NCBI RefSeq assembly: GCF_000478605.2
Contig: NZ_ASHX02000001.1
Coordinates: 4,789,001-4,853,000, forward strand
Reading direction: 5' to 3'
Length of the DNA stretch: 64,000 nt
From: Streptomyces thermolilacinus SPC6
GTDB taxonomy: Bacteria > Actinomycetota > Actinomycetes > Streptomycetales > Streptomycetaceae
The position numbers were made by a program, and so were the translations under genes. Of the stretch, positions 24,969 to 32,833 are shown piece after piece. The notes under the pieces are model-generated. The model saw only the letters and a program-made list of their open reading frames with translations. It did no database searches and was not told the DNA's origin. Position 1 is the stretch's first letter. Each line of letters starts with the position of its first letter.

Positions 24969-26380
24969 GCGTCCCCCAGGAAGAGTGCGATACGACGGTC
25001 CAGGTACGCCCGCAGCTCCGCGAGCCCGGTGCGGCCCTCCGCGAACTGGGCGATCTCCACCAGCGACGGCACGTCCTCCGCGTCCCGCACCCCGGCCGTC
25101 GGCACCGAGGGCGCGAGGCGCCGTACGTCGAAGCCGTCCGCGTCGTACACCGGGTTCAGATGCGTGACGCTCGTCCGCCGCTCCGGGTCCAGCCGGGACC
25201 GCCACACGCGCAGCACCTCACCGGCCAGGCCGGGCGGCGCGTTGTCCCAGCCGTCCGACACGATCAGCAGCCGCTCCGGGCCCGTCCCCAGCGCGTCCAG
25301 CACCCGCGCCCCGAGCGGCGTCGCGCCCCACGGCCGCACCATCAGCGGGTCCGTCGCACCGGACGTCCACAGCGGCGCGTACCCGCCCGGCGCGGCCAGC
25401 GCCTCCAGCAGGAAGTGGCAGCCCAGCGCCACCGCCAGCGGACGGCGCCGCTTCACCCCCGACCCGTACGACGAGTAGCTGTCGTCCAGCACCGCCGCGA
25501 CCCGCCCCCACGTCCCCGCGTGCGGACCCGCCGCCCGGCGCGCCGCCGCCCGCAGCGCACCCGTCAGCTCCGCGCGGCGCGCCGCCCGCTCCTCGAAGCC
25601 GAGCGACAGCGCGTACAGCGCGAGGCGGGTCAGCGGCATCGCGGCGAGGTCCGCGGCGGGCGGCCCGTCCCGGCCCTGCGCGCGCAGCCGCTCCAGGCGG
25701 GTCATGCGCGGCGCCATCCGCTCCAGGAACACCGCGCGCGGCACCCCGTGCCGGGCGGCGAAGCCCTCGGCGACGGTGAACGGCAGCTCGTACAGCGCCC
25801 CCTGTTCGTGGCGGGCGCGGCGGTGCGCGTCGAGGCGCGGGTCGTCGTAGCGGGCGCGGCGGCGCGGCGCGAACAGGAAGTCGCCCACCTCGGCGGTGCC
25901 GGGGCGCAGATGGGCGTGGCGGGCGGCGCGCTTCAGCCCGGCCCGGTACTTCACCGCGTCGTGCGCCGGGTCGGGGCGGGCGGCCAGCCAGTCGCGCATC
26001 ACCGCGCGGGTGCGCCGGTTGTTGACCCGGGCGGCGCGCAGGGCGGCGAACAGCCGGTACACGCGCGGCGGCGGCAGTGCGGCGAGCCGGGCCGCGATGA
26101 GCCGCCCTTCGAGCCGCTTCTCGTCCGGCGTCGCCTCGCCGGCGTGGCGCAGCAGGTTCTCGACGACGAGGGCGGCGTTGTGGTCGTTGATGTCGAGGGC
26201 GAGCGAAGCGGCGTACAGGGGCCGGTAGTTGACGCGTACGTACGCGTGGAGGAAGCCCAGCGACAGCCGCTGCTCGTCGGCCGTCGCCCGGAACTCGCGC
26301 TGCCCGGTCGCCGTCACGGCGGCGTTGACGAAGAGAAGCACGTCCTCGGCGGCGACGAGATCGGAGAAGGTGTCGGCCAT
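24965..26380 (-). CDS. TROVE domain protein with vWA fold (Ro60/Rsr-like RNA-binding protein)
   Basis: 471 residues. The N-terminal two thirds is the helical TROVE ring (LLFVNAAVTATGQREF, YRPLYAASLALDINDHNAALVVENLLRHAG, NNRRTRAVMRDWLA), which in Ro60 and bacterial Rsr binds Y RNA and misfolded RNA. The last third is a von Willebrand A-like domain with an intact metal site DxSxS at D299-S303 (LDDSYSSYG) and a second conserved LLIVSDGWDN strand. ATG at 26380 after GGGGGGACC. It overlaps the ARPP-2 gene by 4 bp. I see no Y-RNA-like sequence beside it. Function is inferred from the family: RNA quality control or stress response. Confidence 0.85.
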   Translation of the reverse strand: MADTFSDLVAAEDVLLFVNAAVTATGQREFRATADEQRLSLGFLHAYVRVNYRPLYAASLALDINDHNAALVVENLLRHAGEATPDEKRLEGRLIAARLAALPPPRVYRLFAALRAARVNNRRTRAVMRDWLAARPDPAHDAVKYRAGLKRAARHAHLRPGTAEVGDFLFAPRRRARYDDPRLDAHRRARHEQGALYELPFTVAEGFAARHGVPRAVFLERMAPRMTRLERLRAQGRDGPPAADLAAMPLTRLALYALSLGFEERAARRAELTGALRAAARRAAGPHAGTWGRVAAVLDDSYSSYGSGVKRRRPLAVALGCHFLLEALAAPGGYAPLWTSGATDPLMVRPWGATPLGARVLDALGTGPERLLIVSDGWDNAPPGLAGEVLRVWRSRLDPERRTSVTHLNPVYDADGFDVRRLAPSVPTAGVRDAEDVPSLVEIAQFAEGRTGLAELRAYLDRRIALFLGDA

Positions 26381-26440
26381 GGTCCCCCCGTCGGCCTGGT
26401 ACGCGTGGGCGCCGGCCGGGGAATGGGGGCGTGAACAGCG

Positions 26441-26453
26441 AAAGCGTTGCTTT
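26441..26453. promoter_or_regulatory. Small palindrome upstream of the TROVE gene
   Basis: AAAGC-GTT-GCTTT, a perfect 5-bp inverted repeat 60 bp before the TROVE start and one of the few AT-containing spots in this region. It may be an operator for this gene. Confidence 0.35.
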
Positions 26454-26564
26454 ACAGGGCAGGTCTCGGAAGTCACGCCGGAGTCCCGCGGCCGGCCCTC
26501 GCAAGGTAACACCGGTCGCGCAGGACACCGGAATTCTTTTCGGATACGGGGCAGACTTGCGGGC

Positions 26565-27458
26565 ATGACGAAGGCGACGCGCATCGGACTGCTCGGTACG
26601 GGCCCCTGGGCCGCACGCACCCACGCCCCCGCTCTGGCGGCGCACCCGGAGGTGGAGTTCAGCGGCGTGTGGGGCAGGCGCCCCGACGCGGCGGCCGGGA
26701 TCGCGGCGGAGTACGGCACGCGCGCGTACGGGGACGTGGACGCCCTGTTCGCGGCGAGCGACGCGGTGGCGGTGGCCCTGCCGCCCGACGTACAGGCGCC
26801 GCTGGCCTCGCGGGCGGCGGCGGCCGGGTGCCATCTGCTGCTGGACAAGCCGGTCGCGACCAGCGTGGCGGGCGCGCGGGAGGTGGCACTGGCGGCGGAG
26901 AAGGCCCAGGTGGCGTCGGTCGTGTTCTGCACGCTGCGGTTCGCGGAGGAGACCGCCCCGTGGGTGGAGGAGCAGGCGGCGGCGGGCGGCTGGTACCTGG
27001 CGCGGGCCCACTGGCTGGGCGCGCTGTTCACGCCCGGCTCGACCAGCGCGTACGCCGCGTCGCCCTGGCGGCGGGAGAAGGGCGCCCTGTGGGACGTGGG
27101 CCCGCACGTCCTGTCGGTGCTGCTGCCGGTGCTGGGCGACGTCACGGAGCTGGTGGCGGCGCCGGGCCCGGACGACACCCGCCAGCTGGCGCTGCGGCAC
27201 GCGGGCGGCGCGGCGAGCTCGGCGCTGCTGTCGCTGAGCACACCGGCCGCGGCGGCGGACGTGGGCCTCACGCTGCACGGCGACCGGGGCGTGGTGTCCA
27301 TGCCCCGCTGGGGCGACGCGGTGGCGTCGTTCACGTCGGCGGTGACCGCCCTCCTGACGGCCGCCCGCACGGGCACCCCGCACCCCTGCGACGCCCGCTT
27401 CGGCCTGCGCCTGACGGAGATCCTGGCCCGGGCGGAGAGCGGGGCGACGGAGTCGTAG
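26565..27458 (+). CDS. Gfo/Idh/MocA-family oxidoreductase
   Basis: 297 residues. An N-terminal Rossmann fold binds NAD(P) (RIGLLGTGPWAARTHAPAL), followed by VAVALPPD and the family's EKP-like motif, here LLDKPVATS with Asp in place of Glu. The C-terminal alpha/beta domain has GALWDVGPHVLSVLLPVLG, the conserved Gly-x-x-x-Asp-x-Gly-x-His site in which His is the usual acid/base residue. The substrate is unknown, most likely a sugar or polyol. The gene is divergent from the TROVE gene with 184 bp between. It ends tail to tail with the methyltransferase gene. Confidence 0.9.
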   Translation: MTKATRIGLLGTGPWAARTHAPALAAHPEVEFSGVWGRRPDAAAGIAAEYGTRAYGDVDALFAASDAVAVALPPDVQAPLASRAAAAGCHLLLDKPVATSVAGAREVALAAEKAQVASVVFCTLRFAEETAPWVEEQAAAGGWYLARAHWLGALFTPGSTSAYAASPWRREKGALWDVGPHVLSVLLPVLGDVTELVAAPGPDDTRQLALRHAGGAASSALLSLSTPAAAADVGLTLHGDRGVVSMPRWGDAVASFTSAVTALLTAARTGTPHPCDARFGLRLTEILARAESGATES

Positions 27459-27497
27459 ACGCGGGGCGTGGGGCCCGGCGCTCAAGCAGCCCGCGTC
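27458..27497. terminator. Bidirectional hairpin between two convergent genes
   Basis: GACGCGGG (27458-27465) pairs with CCCGCGTC (27490-27497). The stem includes part of both stop codons, so it could end transcription from either side. Confidence 0.45.
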
Positions 27498-28239
27498 AGG
27501 CCCGGCAGCGCAGCATCTCCAGCGGCGGGTTGGCGTGGAAGTCCGCCCAGAAGCCGGCGCCGTACTCGCGCAGGCCCGCCTCCGACACCTCCACCGGCAC
27601 CCAGGCCAGGTCGCGGAACCCGGTCGCCCGCAGGCAGTGCTCGTACACCTCGCGGCGCGGCCGGTTGGCGACGAAGGAGACCGGCGGGTCCAGCAGCGCC
27701 GTGGTCCTCACCCGCGGGCCGGTCTCGGCCTCCTCGCCGGTGAGCACGCTGCGGAAGCCGTACGCGTCCGGCGGCGGCCCGTCGAAGCGGAAGTCGGGCG
27801 ACTGGTTGAGCAGGAAGAGCGCGCCGCCGGGCCTCAGGCTCCGGTGGATGTTGCGGCACATCCGCTCCGTGGTGGCGACGTCCGGCGCGTAGTTGAGCAG
27901 CTGGACCGCCAGGGCGATGTCGAACCGCCGCTCAAGGCGCGGAAGTTCGGCGGCGTCGCCCACCTCGTAGCGCACACCGAGCGGGTCGTGCTCCTCCAGC
28001 CGCCGCGCCACGGCGACCATCTCCGCCGAGATGTCTATGCCGAGCACCTCCGCGGCGCCGCGCCGCCTCAGCTCCCGGCTGTAGAAGCCGGTGCCGGAGG
28101 CGAGGTCGAGAACCGACCTGCCGCGCACGTCCCCGACCAGGGCGAGGAAGCTGGGCACCACCGCGTACCGCTCCAGCGGCAGGGCCTTGAACCCCTCGTA
28201 CGCCTCACCGATCTCGTCGTACTGCTGCACGCTCACCAC
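27496..28239 (-). CDS. Class I SAM-dependent methyltransferase
   Basis: 247 residues. Motif I for S-adenosylmethionine binding is VLDLASGTGFYSRELRRRGA, followed by VLGIDISAEMVAVAR (motif II acid Asp), YEVGDAAELP and the FDIALAVQLLNYA strand, then SLRPGGALFLLN. The order matches small-molecule or toxin methyltransferases with a seven-stranded core. There is no membrane segment, so it should be cytoplasmic. GTG at 28239 is used; further GTG codons at 28236 and 28230 could also serve. The substrate cannot be predicted from context. Confidence 0.88.
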   Translation of the reverse strand: MVSVQQYDEIGEAYEGFKALPLERYAVVPSFLALVGDVRGRSVLDLASGTGFYSRELRRRGAAEVLGIDISAEMVAVARRLEEHDPLGVRYEVGDAAELPRLERRFDIALAVQLLNYAPDVATTERMCRNIHRSLRPGGALFLLNQSPDFRFDGPPPDAYGFRSVLTGEEAETGPRVRTTALLDPPVSFVANRPRREVYEHCLRATGFRDLAWVPVEVSEAGLREYGAGFWADFHANPPLEMLRCRA

Positions 28240-28496
28240 GCCGTCCTCCCCGAAGCCTCGTCACGAACGCCGCCGCGGCCCGGCCCCCACGGGGCGCGGG
28301 CGCGGCTTTCGACGGGCAGTCTCTCCACATCCCGGCGGCCCGCCGTACTGGCAGAAGGCACAAAGAACCGGCCGCGGCCCCGGCACCCCGTACGGAAGCC
28401 CCACAGGCCACCATGCGAACGCACCGGTCAGGCGGCCGTGCCGGCCCGGAAGGCGCCCGCCGCGGGGGCGGGGACGCTTCCGGGCGCGACGGACGG

Positions 28497-29198
28497 TCAG
28501 CCGACCCGCTCGACACGGGCCTCGCGGATGAGGAACTCGCCGGGCTCGCGAACCTGCTCGAAGGCGGCGTTGTTCAGCAGGACGCAGCTGCCGGAGGCGG
28601 CGGTGACCTGGACGGTGGTGGACTTGTCGTCGTCGAGGTTGGTGACCTTCAGGCGCGTACCGGCGGGGAACTGGTTGCTGGACGCGGCCGGGGCGCCGCC
28701 CTCGCCCGAGAGCGTGACGGTGGACCCGGCGCAGACGACGTCCCCGCGGCCCTGCCCGCCCCGGGCGGGCGGCTGGGCGACCTGGTCCTGCCCGCCACCA
28801 CCCTGCCCGCCCCCGGCACCACCGGCCCCGCCGGCACCAGCACCGACAGCGCCACCTTCGACGCCGGCGCCACCGTCGGCACCGGCCTCATCCCCGCCCG
28901 CGTCGGCCCGGCCCCCGCCCCCGCCCCCGGCCTCGCACCCGCTGGCGGCCTGCTTCCGCTTGATCTCCTGGATGACGGCGAGCCGGTTGGCGATCCGGGC
29001 CTCCGACTGGGCGTCGGGGTCGGCGCGCTGCCCGGCGATGAACCGCTCGTTGTTCCGCAGGGCGGTGGCCAGCCCGTCGCAGGCGGCGGACGCCTGGCTG
29101 GTGCCGGTCATGACGACGGCCGTCCCGCCCGCCAGTACGGCCGTACCGGCGAGCAGGGCCAGCTTCTTGTTGCGGCCGACGGTCCTCTTGCGTGACAC
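28497..29198 (-). CDS. Secreted protein with C-terminal double-psi beta-barrel-like (RlpA/expansin-like) domain
   Basis: 233 residues. A signal peptide (KLALLAGTAVLAGGTAVVM, cleavage near SASA) is followed by a helical segment bounded by two Cys (ACDGLAT to ASGCEAG), then a Gly/Ala/Gln linker of about 60 residues. The final 85 residues contain FPAGTRLKVTNLDDDKSTTV and VLLNNAAFEQV, the pattern of RlpA/expansin-type double-psi barrels, but no obvious catalytic Asp. It may bind or loosen cell-wall polysaccharide. GTG at 29198 follows AGGAGCC at good spacing. The helical N-terminal segment resembles that of the DUF1996 protein at 19649-21157. Confidence 0.75.
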   Translation of the reverse strand: MSRKRTVGRNKKLALLAGTAVLAGGTAVVMTGTSQASAACDGLATALRNNERFIAGQRADPDAQSEARIANRLAVIQEIKRKQAASGCEAGGGGGGRADAGGDEAGADGGAGVEGGAVGAGAGGAGGAGGGQGGGGQDQVAQPPARGGQGRGDVVCAGSTVTLSGEGGAPAASSNQFPAGTRLKVTNLDDDKSTTVQVTAASGSCVLLNNAAFEQVREPGEFLIREARVERVG

Positions 29199-29334
29199 GT
29201 GGGGGCTCCTGTCCCCGGCCGCTCGGGGGACGGCGGCCGGATCGGTCTGCGTGTTGCCCGTACGTACGGACACGACCCGCCCACGACTCACCGTGCCGGC
29301 CAACTCCCCCTGGCCGCACCGGACGTGCGGAGCA

Positions 29335-29697
29335 CTACGACCGCGACAGGGCGTCCCGTACGGCCTCCTCGGACCGGCCGACGACCGCCGTGCCGTCGTC
29401 GGCGGTGATGATGGGCCGCTGGATGAGCTTCGGACGCGCGGCGAGCGCCCCGATCCACCGCTCGCGGGAGGCGTCGTCGCGGGGCCAGTCCTTCATGCCG
29501 AGCTCCTCGGCGTCGGCCTCCTGGGTGCGGGTGATGTCCCACGGCTCCAGGCCGAGCCGTTCGAGCACGGCGCGGATCTCGTCGGCGGAGGGCACATCCT
29601 CCAGGTACCGGCGGACGGTGTAGTCGGCGCCCTCCTCGTCGAGGATGTGCAGCGCGCCACGGCACTTGGAACAGGCGGGATTGATCCAGATCTCCAT
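29335..29697 (-). CDS. ArsC/Spx-family thioredoxin-like protein (arsenate reductase-like)
   Basis: 120 residues, the usual size. The catalytic-type CSKC lies at the N-terminus (INPACSKCRGALHIL) and the family's RPIITADD motif lies near residue 96, with the Arg that binds the oxyanion. YVHP-like wording is absent. The fold is the ArsC branch of thioredoxins; family members reduce arsenate or serve other redox roles. No other ars gene is nearby, so an arsenate role is unproven. ATG at 29697 is used; an in-frame GTG three codons upstream is also possible. Confidence 0.85.
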   Translation of the reverse strand: MEIWINPACSKCRGALHILDEEGADYTVRRYLEDVPSADEIRAVLERLGLEPWDITRTQEADAEELGMKDWPRDDASRERWIGALAARPKLIQRPIITADDGTAVVGRSEEAVRDALSRS

Positions 29698-29831
29698 GCC
29701 GCCCACCGTACCCCCGAACGCCCCTCAAACCCCGTCTGGCCAGGGCCGATTGTCAGTGCCCGGCGGTAGAATCGAAGCAGTCAGTGAGGGTCCGGGGGAG
29801 GGCCTTCACACCCCGCACCAGGAGGTCGCCG

Positions 29832-30107
29832 ATGGCCGTCGCCACCGTCACGCCACTGCCGCTCGAACCCTGGAAGCCCCTGCGGAAGAAGCCGCTCCCA
29901 GCCGGCAGGCCCCGCGAGTGGTACGTGTCCCACAACCGCCGCCTGAAGGCCATGCGCCTGGCGATAGCCCTGCTGGACGCGGGCGTCTACATCGCGTCGA
30001 AGGCCGACGACAAGACGATCCGGGCCACGGCCCACACGCTCGGCATCCACCCGCCGTCCGCCACGACCTGCCGCATGGTCCGCGCCCTGATCCGCTCGAC
30101 CCACTGA
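29832..30107 (+). CDS. Small conserved basic protein, function unknown
   Basis: 91 residues, strongly basic, with a perfect AGGAGG ribosome site 7 nt before the ATG. The first 35 residues are Pro/Lys-rich (LEPWKPLRKKPLPAGRPREW). The rest forms helices (NRRLKAMRLAIALLDAGVYIAS, then ADDKTIRATAHTLGIHPPSATTCRMVRALIRST, in part), with a possible helix-turn-helix near the C-terminus. A good -10 (TAGAAT at 29767-29772) gives a leader of about 55 nt. No function is known to me; nucleic-acid binding is plausible. Confidence 0.8.
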   Translation: MAVATVTPLPLEPWKPLRKKPLPAGRPREWYVSHNRRLKAMRLAIALLDAGVYIASKADDKTIRATAHTLGIHPPSATTCRMVRALIRSTH

Positions 30108-30112
30108 CAGAA

Positions 30113-30149
30113 CGCGGGGCCCGACGGTGACCACCCGCCGGGCCCCGCG
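30113..30149 (+). terminator. Terminator of the small basic protein gene
   Basis: CGCGGGGCCCG (30113-30123) pairs perfectly with CGGGCCCCGCG (30139-30149), 6 nt after the stop codon. Confidence 0.75.
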
Positions 30150-30244
30150 TCGCACACCCACGGAGCGTTGCCTCCCCCGCACGGGGGAGGCCCCCGGACC
30201 CACGGAACGACGCGGGGGGCTCCCGCCCGCACGAGCATGGAGCC

Positions 30245-30787
30245 ATGAGGACAGCCTCCGCCCCACGCACCGCCCAGCCCACCGCCCCCACCGCCCCGCC
30301 CGGCCCCGCCGTCACCGCACCTGCCCCGGCCCAGGCGCCCCGCTGGGCCCGCCTCGCCGCCCACGCCACAGCGCTCTGCGCCCTGCCCTCCGGCCTGTGG
30401 CGCATCGCGATGGCGTCCGGCGTCTACGTCGGTTACGGCGACGAGATCCTGCGCGAGGTCTACGGCATCCCGGGCTGGGGCATCGCGTACGTCGTCGGGC
30501 TCTCCGTCCTGGCGGAGCTGGCCGCGCTGTTCCCCCTTCTCCTGGTCACCACCCGCCGCGTCCCCCTCCGCCCCCGCACCCTGAAGCGCCTGGCATGGAC
30601 GGCGTCGGCGGCCCTGACCCTCCTGGCGGCCTGGCAACTGGTGGTGGCCGCGACGGTGGAGTCCGAGACGTACCTGGCCCCGGGCACCCCCAGGACCGTC
30701 TGGGCCCTGACCTTCGCCCCCCTCCTGGCGATCCCGCCCCTCCTGACGGCGGTGACGGCCTCCTACACCCGCCGCCACCGCCCCTGA
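30245..30787 (+). CDS. Hypothetical membrane protein with four transmembrane segments
   Basis: 180 residues. A Pro/Ala-rich N-terminus (residues 1-32) is followed by four hydrophobic segments: LAAHATALCALPSGLWRIAM, GIAYVVGLSVLAELAALFPL, AWTASAALTLLAAWQLVVAA and VWALTFAPLLAIPPLLTAVT. The loop GVYVGYGDEILREVYGIPGW between the first two may be extracellular. It matches a widespread actinobacterial type with no assigned function, as far as I recall. The ATG at 30245 lies close after a short GGAG, with a second out-of-frame ATG just before. Confidence 0.75.
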   Translation: MRTASAPRTAQPTAPTAPPGPAVTAPAPAQAPRWARLAAHATALCALPSGLWRIAMASGVYVGYGDEILREVYGIPGWGIAYVVGLSVLAELAALFPLLLVTTRRVPLRPRTLKRLAWTASAALTLLAAWQLVVAATVESETYLAPGTPRTVWALTFAPLLAIPPLLTAVTASYTRRHRP

Positions 30788-30788
30788 C

Positions 30789-31013
30789 TCAGAACAGCAC
30801 CGAGTCCTCCCCCTCCGCGTCCTCGCCCCCGTCGAACGGCAGGAACATCACCCCGCCCAGCTCCACCACCCGCTCCGACCCGTGGCACAGCACCAGATCG
30901 AGCGCCCGCGCCCGAGGCCGGGGGTGCTTGTGGTCGACGACCTTGCGGGTGTCGGGATTGACGGCGACGGAACGACGGCAGACAGGGCAACTGATTCGCG
31001 GCCACGCGGACAT
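30789..31013 (-). CDS. Small protein with a Cys/His metal-binding pattern
   Basis: 74 residues. ISCPVCRRSV provides CxxC, followed by VVDHKHPRPR (HxH) and VLCHGSERV (CH). Together these could hold one zinc ion as a small ribbon. The C-terminus is acidic (DGGEDAEGEDSVLF). ATG at 31013 after GGGGGC; the frame continues upstream but overlaps the glnA terminator and has no ribosome site. It is tail to tail with the membrane protein gene, leaving 1 bp between stops. Function unknown. Confidence 0.65.
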   Translation of the reverse strand: MSAWPRISCPVCRRSVAVNPDTRKVVDHKHPRPRARALDLVLCHGSERVVELGGVMFLPFDGGEDAEGEDSVLF

Positions 31014-31085
31014 GCCCCCAGCTTCCCCCACCCCACTGACAACGCCGCCCGGAACCCGCGAGGACCCCCGCCGGGGACAACGGCG

Positions 31086-31123
31086 AGGGCCCCGCCGCTC
31101 TCCGGGGAGAGGGGCGGGGCCCT
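31086..31123 (-). terminator. Terminator of glnA
   Basis: AGGGCCCCGCC (31086-31096) pairs with GGCGGGGCCCT (31113-31123), 49 nt after the glnA stop on the minus strand. The intervening bases also pair partly. Confidence 0.75.
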
Positions 31124-31171
31124 TGAGCGGGAGGGGGCCGGGACGGGGCGTCCCGGCGGCCTCCGAGGGGT

Positions 31172-32581
31172 TTAGAGGTCGAAGTACAGCTCGAACTCGT
31201 GCGGGTGGGGACGGAGCTGGATGGGCTCGATCTCCTTGGTGCGCTTGTAGTCGATCCACGTCTCGATCAGGTCCGACGTGAAGACGCCGCCCGCCTGGAG
31301 GTACTCGTTGTCCTCCTCCAGGGCGTCGAGGACCGCGGAGAGGGTGGTCGGGACCTGCGGGACGCCCGCGTGCTCCTCCGGGGCCAGCTCGTACAGGTCC
31401 TTGTCGATCGGCTCCGCCGGCTCGATCTTGTTCTTGATGCCGTCCAGGCCCGCGAGGAGGAGGGCCGAGAAGGCCAGGTACGGGTTGGACGACGGGTCCG
31501 GGGCGCGGAACTCGACGCGCTTGGCCTTCGGGTTCGAGCCCGTGATCGGGATGCGCATCGCGGCCGAGCGGTTGCGCTGCGAGTACACCAGGTTCACCGG
31601 CGCCTCGAAGCCCGGCACCAGGCGGTGGTACGAGTTGACCGTCGGGTTGGTGAACGCCAGCAGCGACGGGGCGTGCTTCAGGATGCCGCCGATGTAGTAG
31701 CGCGCCGTGTCCGACAGGCCCGCGTAGCCCTGCTCGTCGTAGAACAGCGGCTCGCCGCCGGACCACAGCGACTGGTGGACGTGCATGCCCGAGCCGTTGT
31801 CACCGAAGATCGGCTTCGGCATGAAGGTCGCGGTCTTGCCGTTGCGCCACGCGACGTTCTTCACGATGTACTTGAAGAGCATCAGGTCGTCGGCCGCGGC
31901 CAGCAGCGTGTTGAACTTGTAGTTGATCTCCGCCTGGCCCGCGGTGCCCACCTCGTGGTGCTGGCGCTCGACCTGGAGGCCGGCCTTCTCCAGCTCCAGG
32001 GAGATCTCCGCGCGCAGGTCCGCGAAGTGGTCCACCGGCGGGGCCGGGAAGTAGCCGCCCTTGTAGCGGACCTTGTACCCGCGGTTGTCCTCGACCGCGC
32101 CGGTGTTCCAGGCGCCGGCCTCGGAGTCGATGTGGTAGAAGCCCTCGTTCGCGGAGGTGTTGAAGCGCACCGAGTCGAAGACGTAGAACTCCGCCTCCGG
32201 GCCGAAGAACGCCGTGTCGGCGATGCCGGTGGAGGCCAGGTACGCCTCCGCCTTCTTCGCGATGTTGCGCGGGTCGCGGCTGTACTGCTCACCCGTGATC
32301 GGGTCGTGGATGAAGAAGTTGATGTTCAGCGTCTTGTCGCGGCGGAACGGGTCCAGACGCGCCGTCGACAGGTCCGCGCGCAGCGCCATGTCGGACTCGT
32401 GGATCGCCTGGAAACCGCGGATCGACGAGCCGTCGAAGGCCAGCTCCTCAGTCGGGTCGAACGCCGTCGCCGGGATCGTGAAGTGCTGCATCACGCCCGG
32501 GAGGTCGCAGAACCGGACATCGACCATTTTGACGTCGTTGTCCTTGATGAACTTGTTGGCCTCGTCGGCGTTCTGGAACAT
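31172..32581 (-). CDS. glnA: Glutamine synthetase type I
   Basis: 469 residues, the dodecameric bacterial GSI that fixes ammonium on glutamate. Characteristic blocks are present: VRFCDLPGVMQHFTIP, FDGSSIRGF, FFGPEAEFYVFD (catalytic glutamates), GQAEINYKFNTL, MPKPIFGDNGSGMHVHQSLW and ITGSNPKAKRVEFRAPD. The adenylylation site is intact: Tyr397 in DKDLYELAP, so activity should be tuned by GlnE. The ATG at 32581 follows GGAGGAG. A clear GlnR box and a TATGGT -10 lie upstream, and a terminator follows. Confidence 0.98.
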   Translation of the reverse strand: MFQNADEANKFIKDNDVKMVDVRFCDLPGVMQHFTIPATAFDPTEELAFDGSSIRGFQAIHESDMALRADLSTARLDPFRRDKTLNINFFIHDPITGEQYSRDPRNIAKKAEAYLASTGIADTAFFGPEAEFYVFDSVRFNTSANEGFYHIDSEAGAWNTGAVEDNRGYKVRYKGGYFPAPPVDHFADLRAEISLELEKAGLQVERQHHEVGTAGQAEINYKFNTLLAAADDLMLFKYIVKNVAWRNGKTATFMPKPIFGDNGSGMHVHQSLWSGGEPLFYDEQGYAGLSDTARYYIGGILKHAPSLLAFTNPTVNSYHRLVPGFEAPVNLVYSQRNRSAAMRIPITGSNPKAKRVEFRAPDPSSNPYLAFSALLLAGLDGIKNKIEPAEPIDKDLYELAPEEHAGVPQVPTTLSAVLDALEEDNEYLQAGGVFTSDLIETWIDYKRTKEIEPIQLRPHPHEFELYFDL

Positions 32582-32662
32582 CCAACTCCTCCTACTCCCA
32601 CCCGGGGGAGGGCGGGGTTGCAGCTGTTCGTGCGGCCAGTGCGGTGACCCACGCTGGACCCG

Positions 32663-32668
32663 ACCATA
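32663..32668 (-). promoter_or_regulatory. -10 box of glnA
   Basis: Minus-strand TATGGT about 85 bp before the glnA start. The half-site GAAAT of the GlnR box ends about 10 bp upstream of it, so GlnR would bind over the -35 region, as expected for an activator. Confidence 0.5.
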
Positions 32669-32678
32669 GGTACCCGGG

Positions 32679-32717
32679 ATTTCTCAAGCATGACCCATTT
32701 GTTTCGCCCAAGTTAAC
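32679..32717 (-). promoter_or_regulatory. GlnR binding site upstream of glnA
   Basis: On the minus strand the order is TTAAC-N6-GAAAC-N6-GTCAT-N6-GAAAT, matching the Streptomyces GlnR consensus gTnAC-N6-GaAAc repeated twice, with exact 6-bp spacing. The AT-rich half-sites stand out against the surrounding GC-rich DNA. GlnR activates glnA under nitrogen limitation. Confidence 0.8.
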
Positions 32718-32833
32718 CGGCGCGGCCGCCGGGGCCCCGTGGGACGCGAGCGCCGTACGCCCGCCGGGGCGCTCCGGGGCTGCCGGGCCGCCCGGCCCGA
32801 TGTGATCGAAAACGGTCGCAGTACCGTGTACGG

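Noticed and set aside
26381..26564. A Y RNA gene next to the TROVE gene
   Set aside because: No T-loop-like GTTCGA sequence or long closing stem is seen on either strand.
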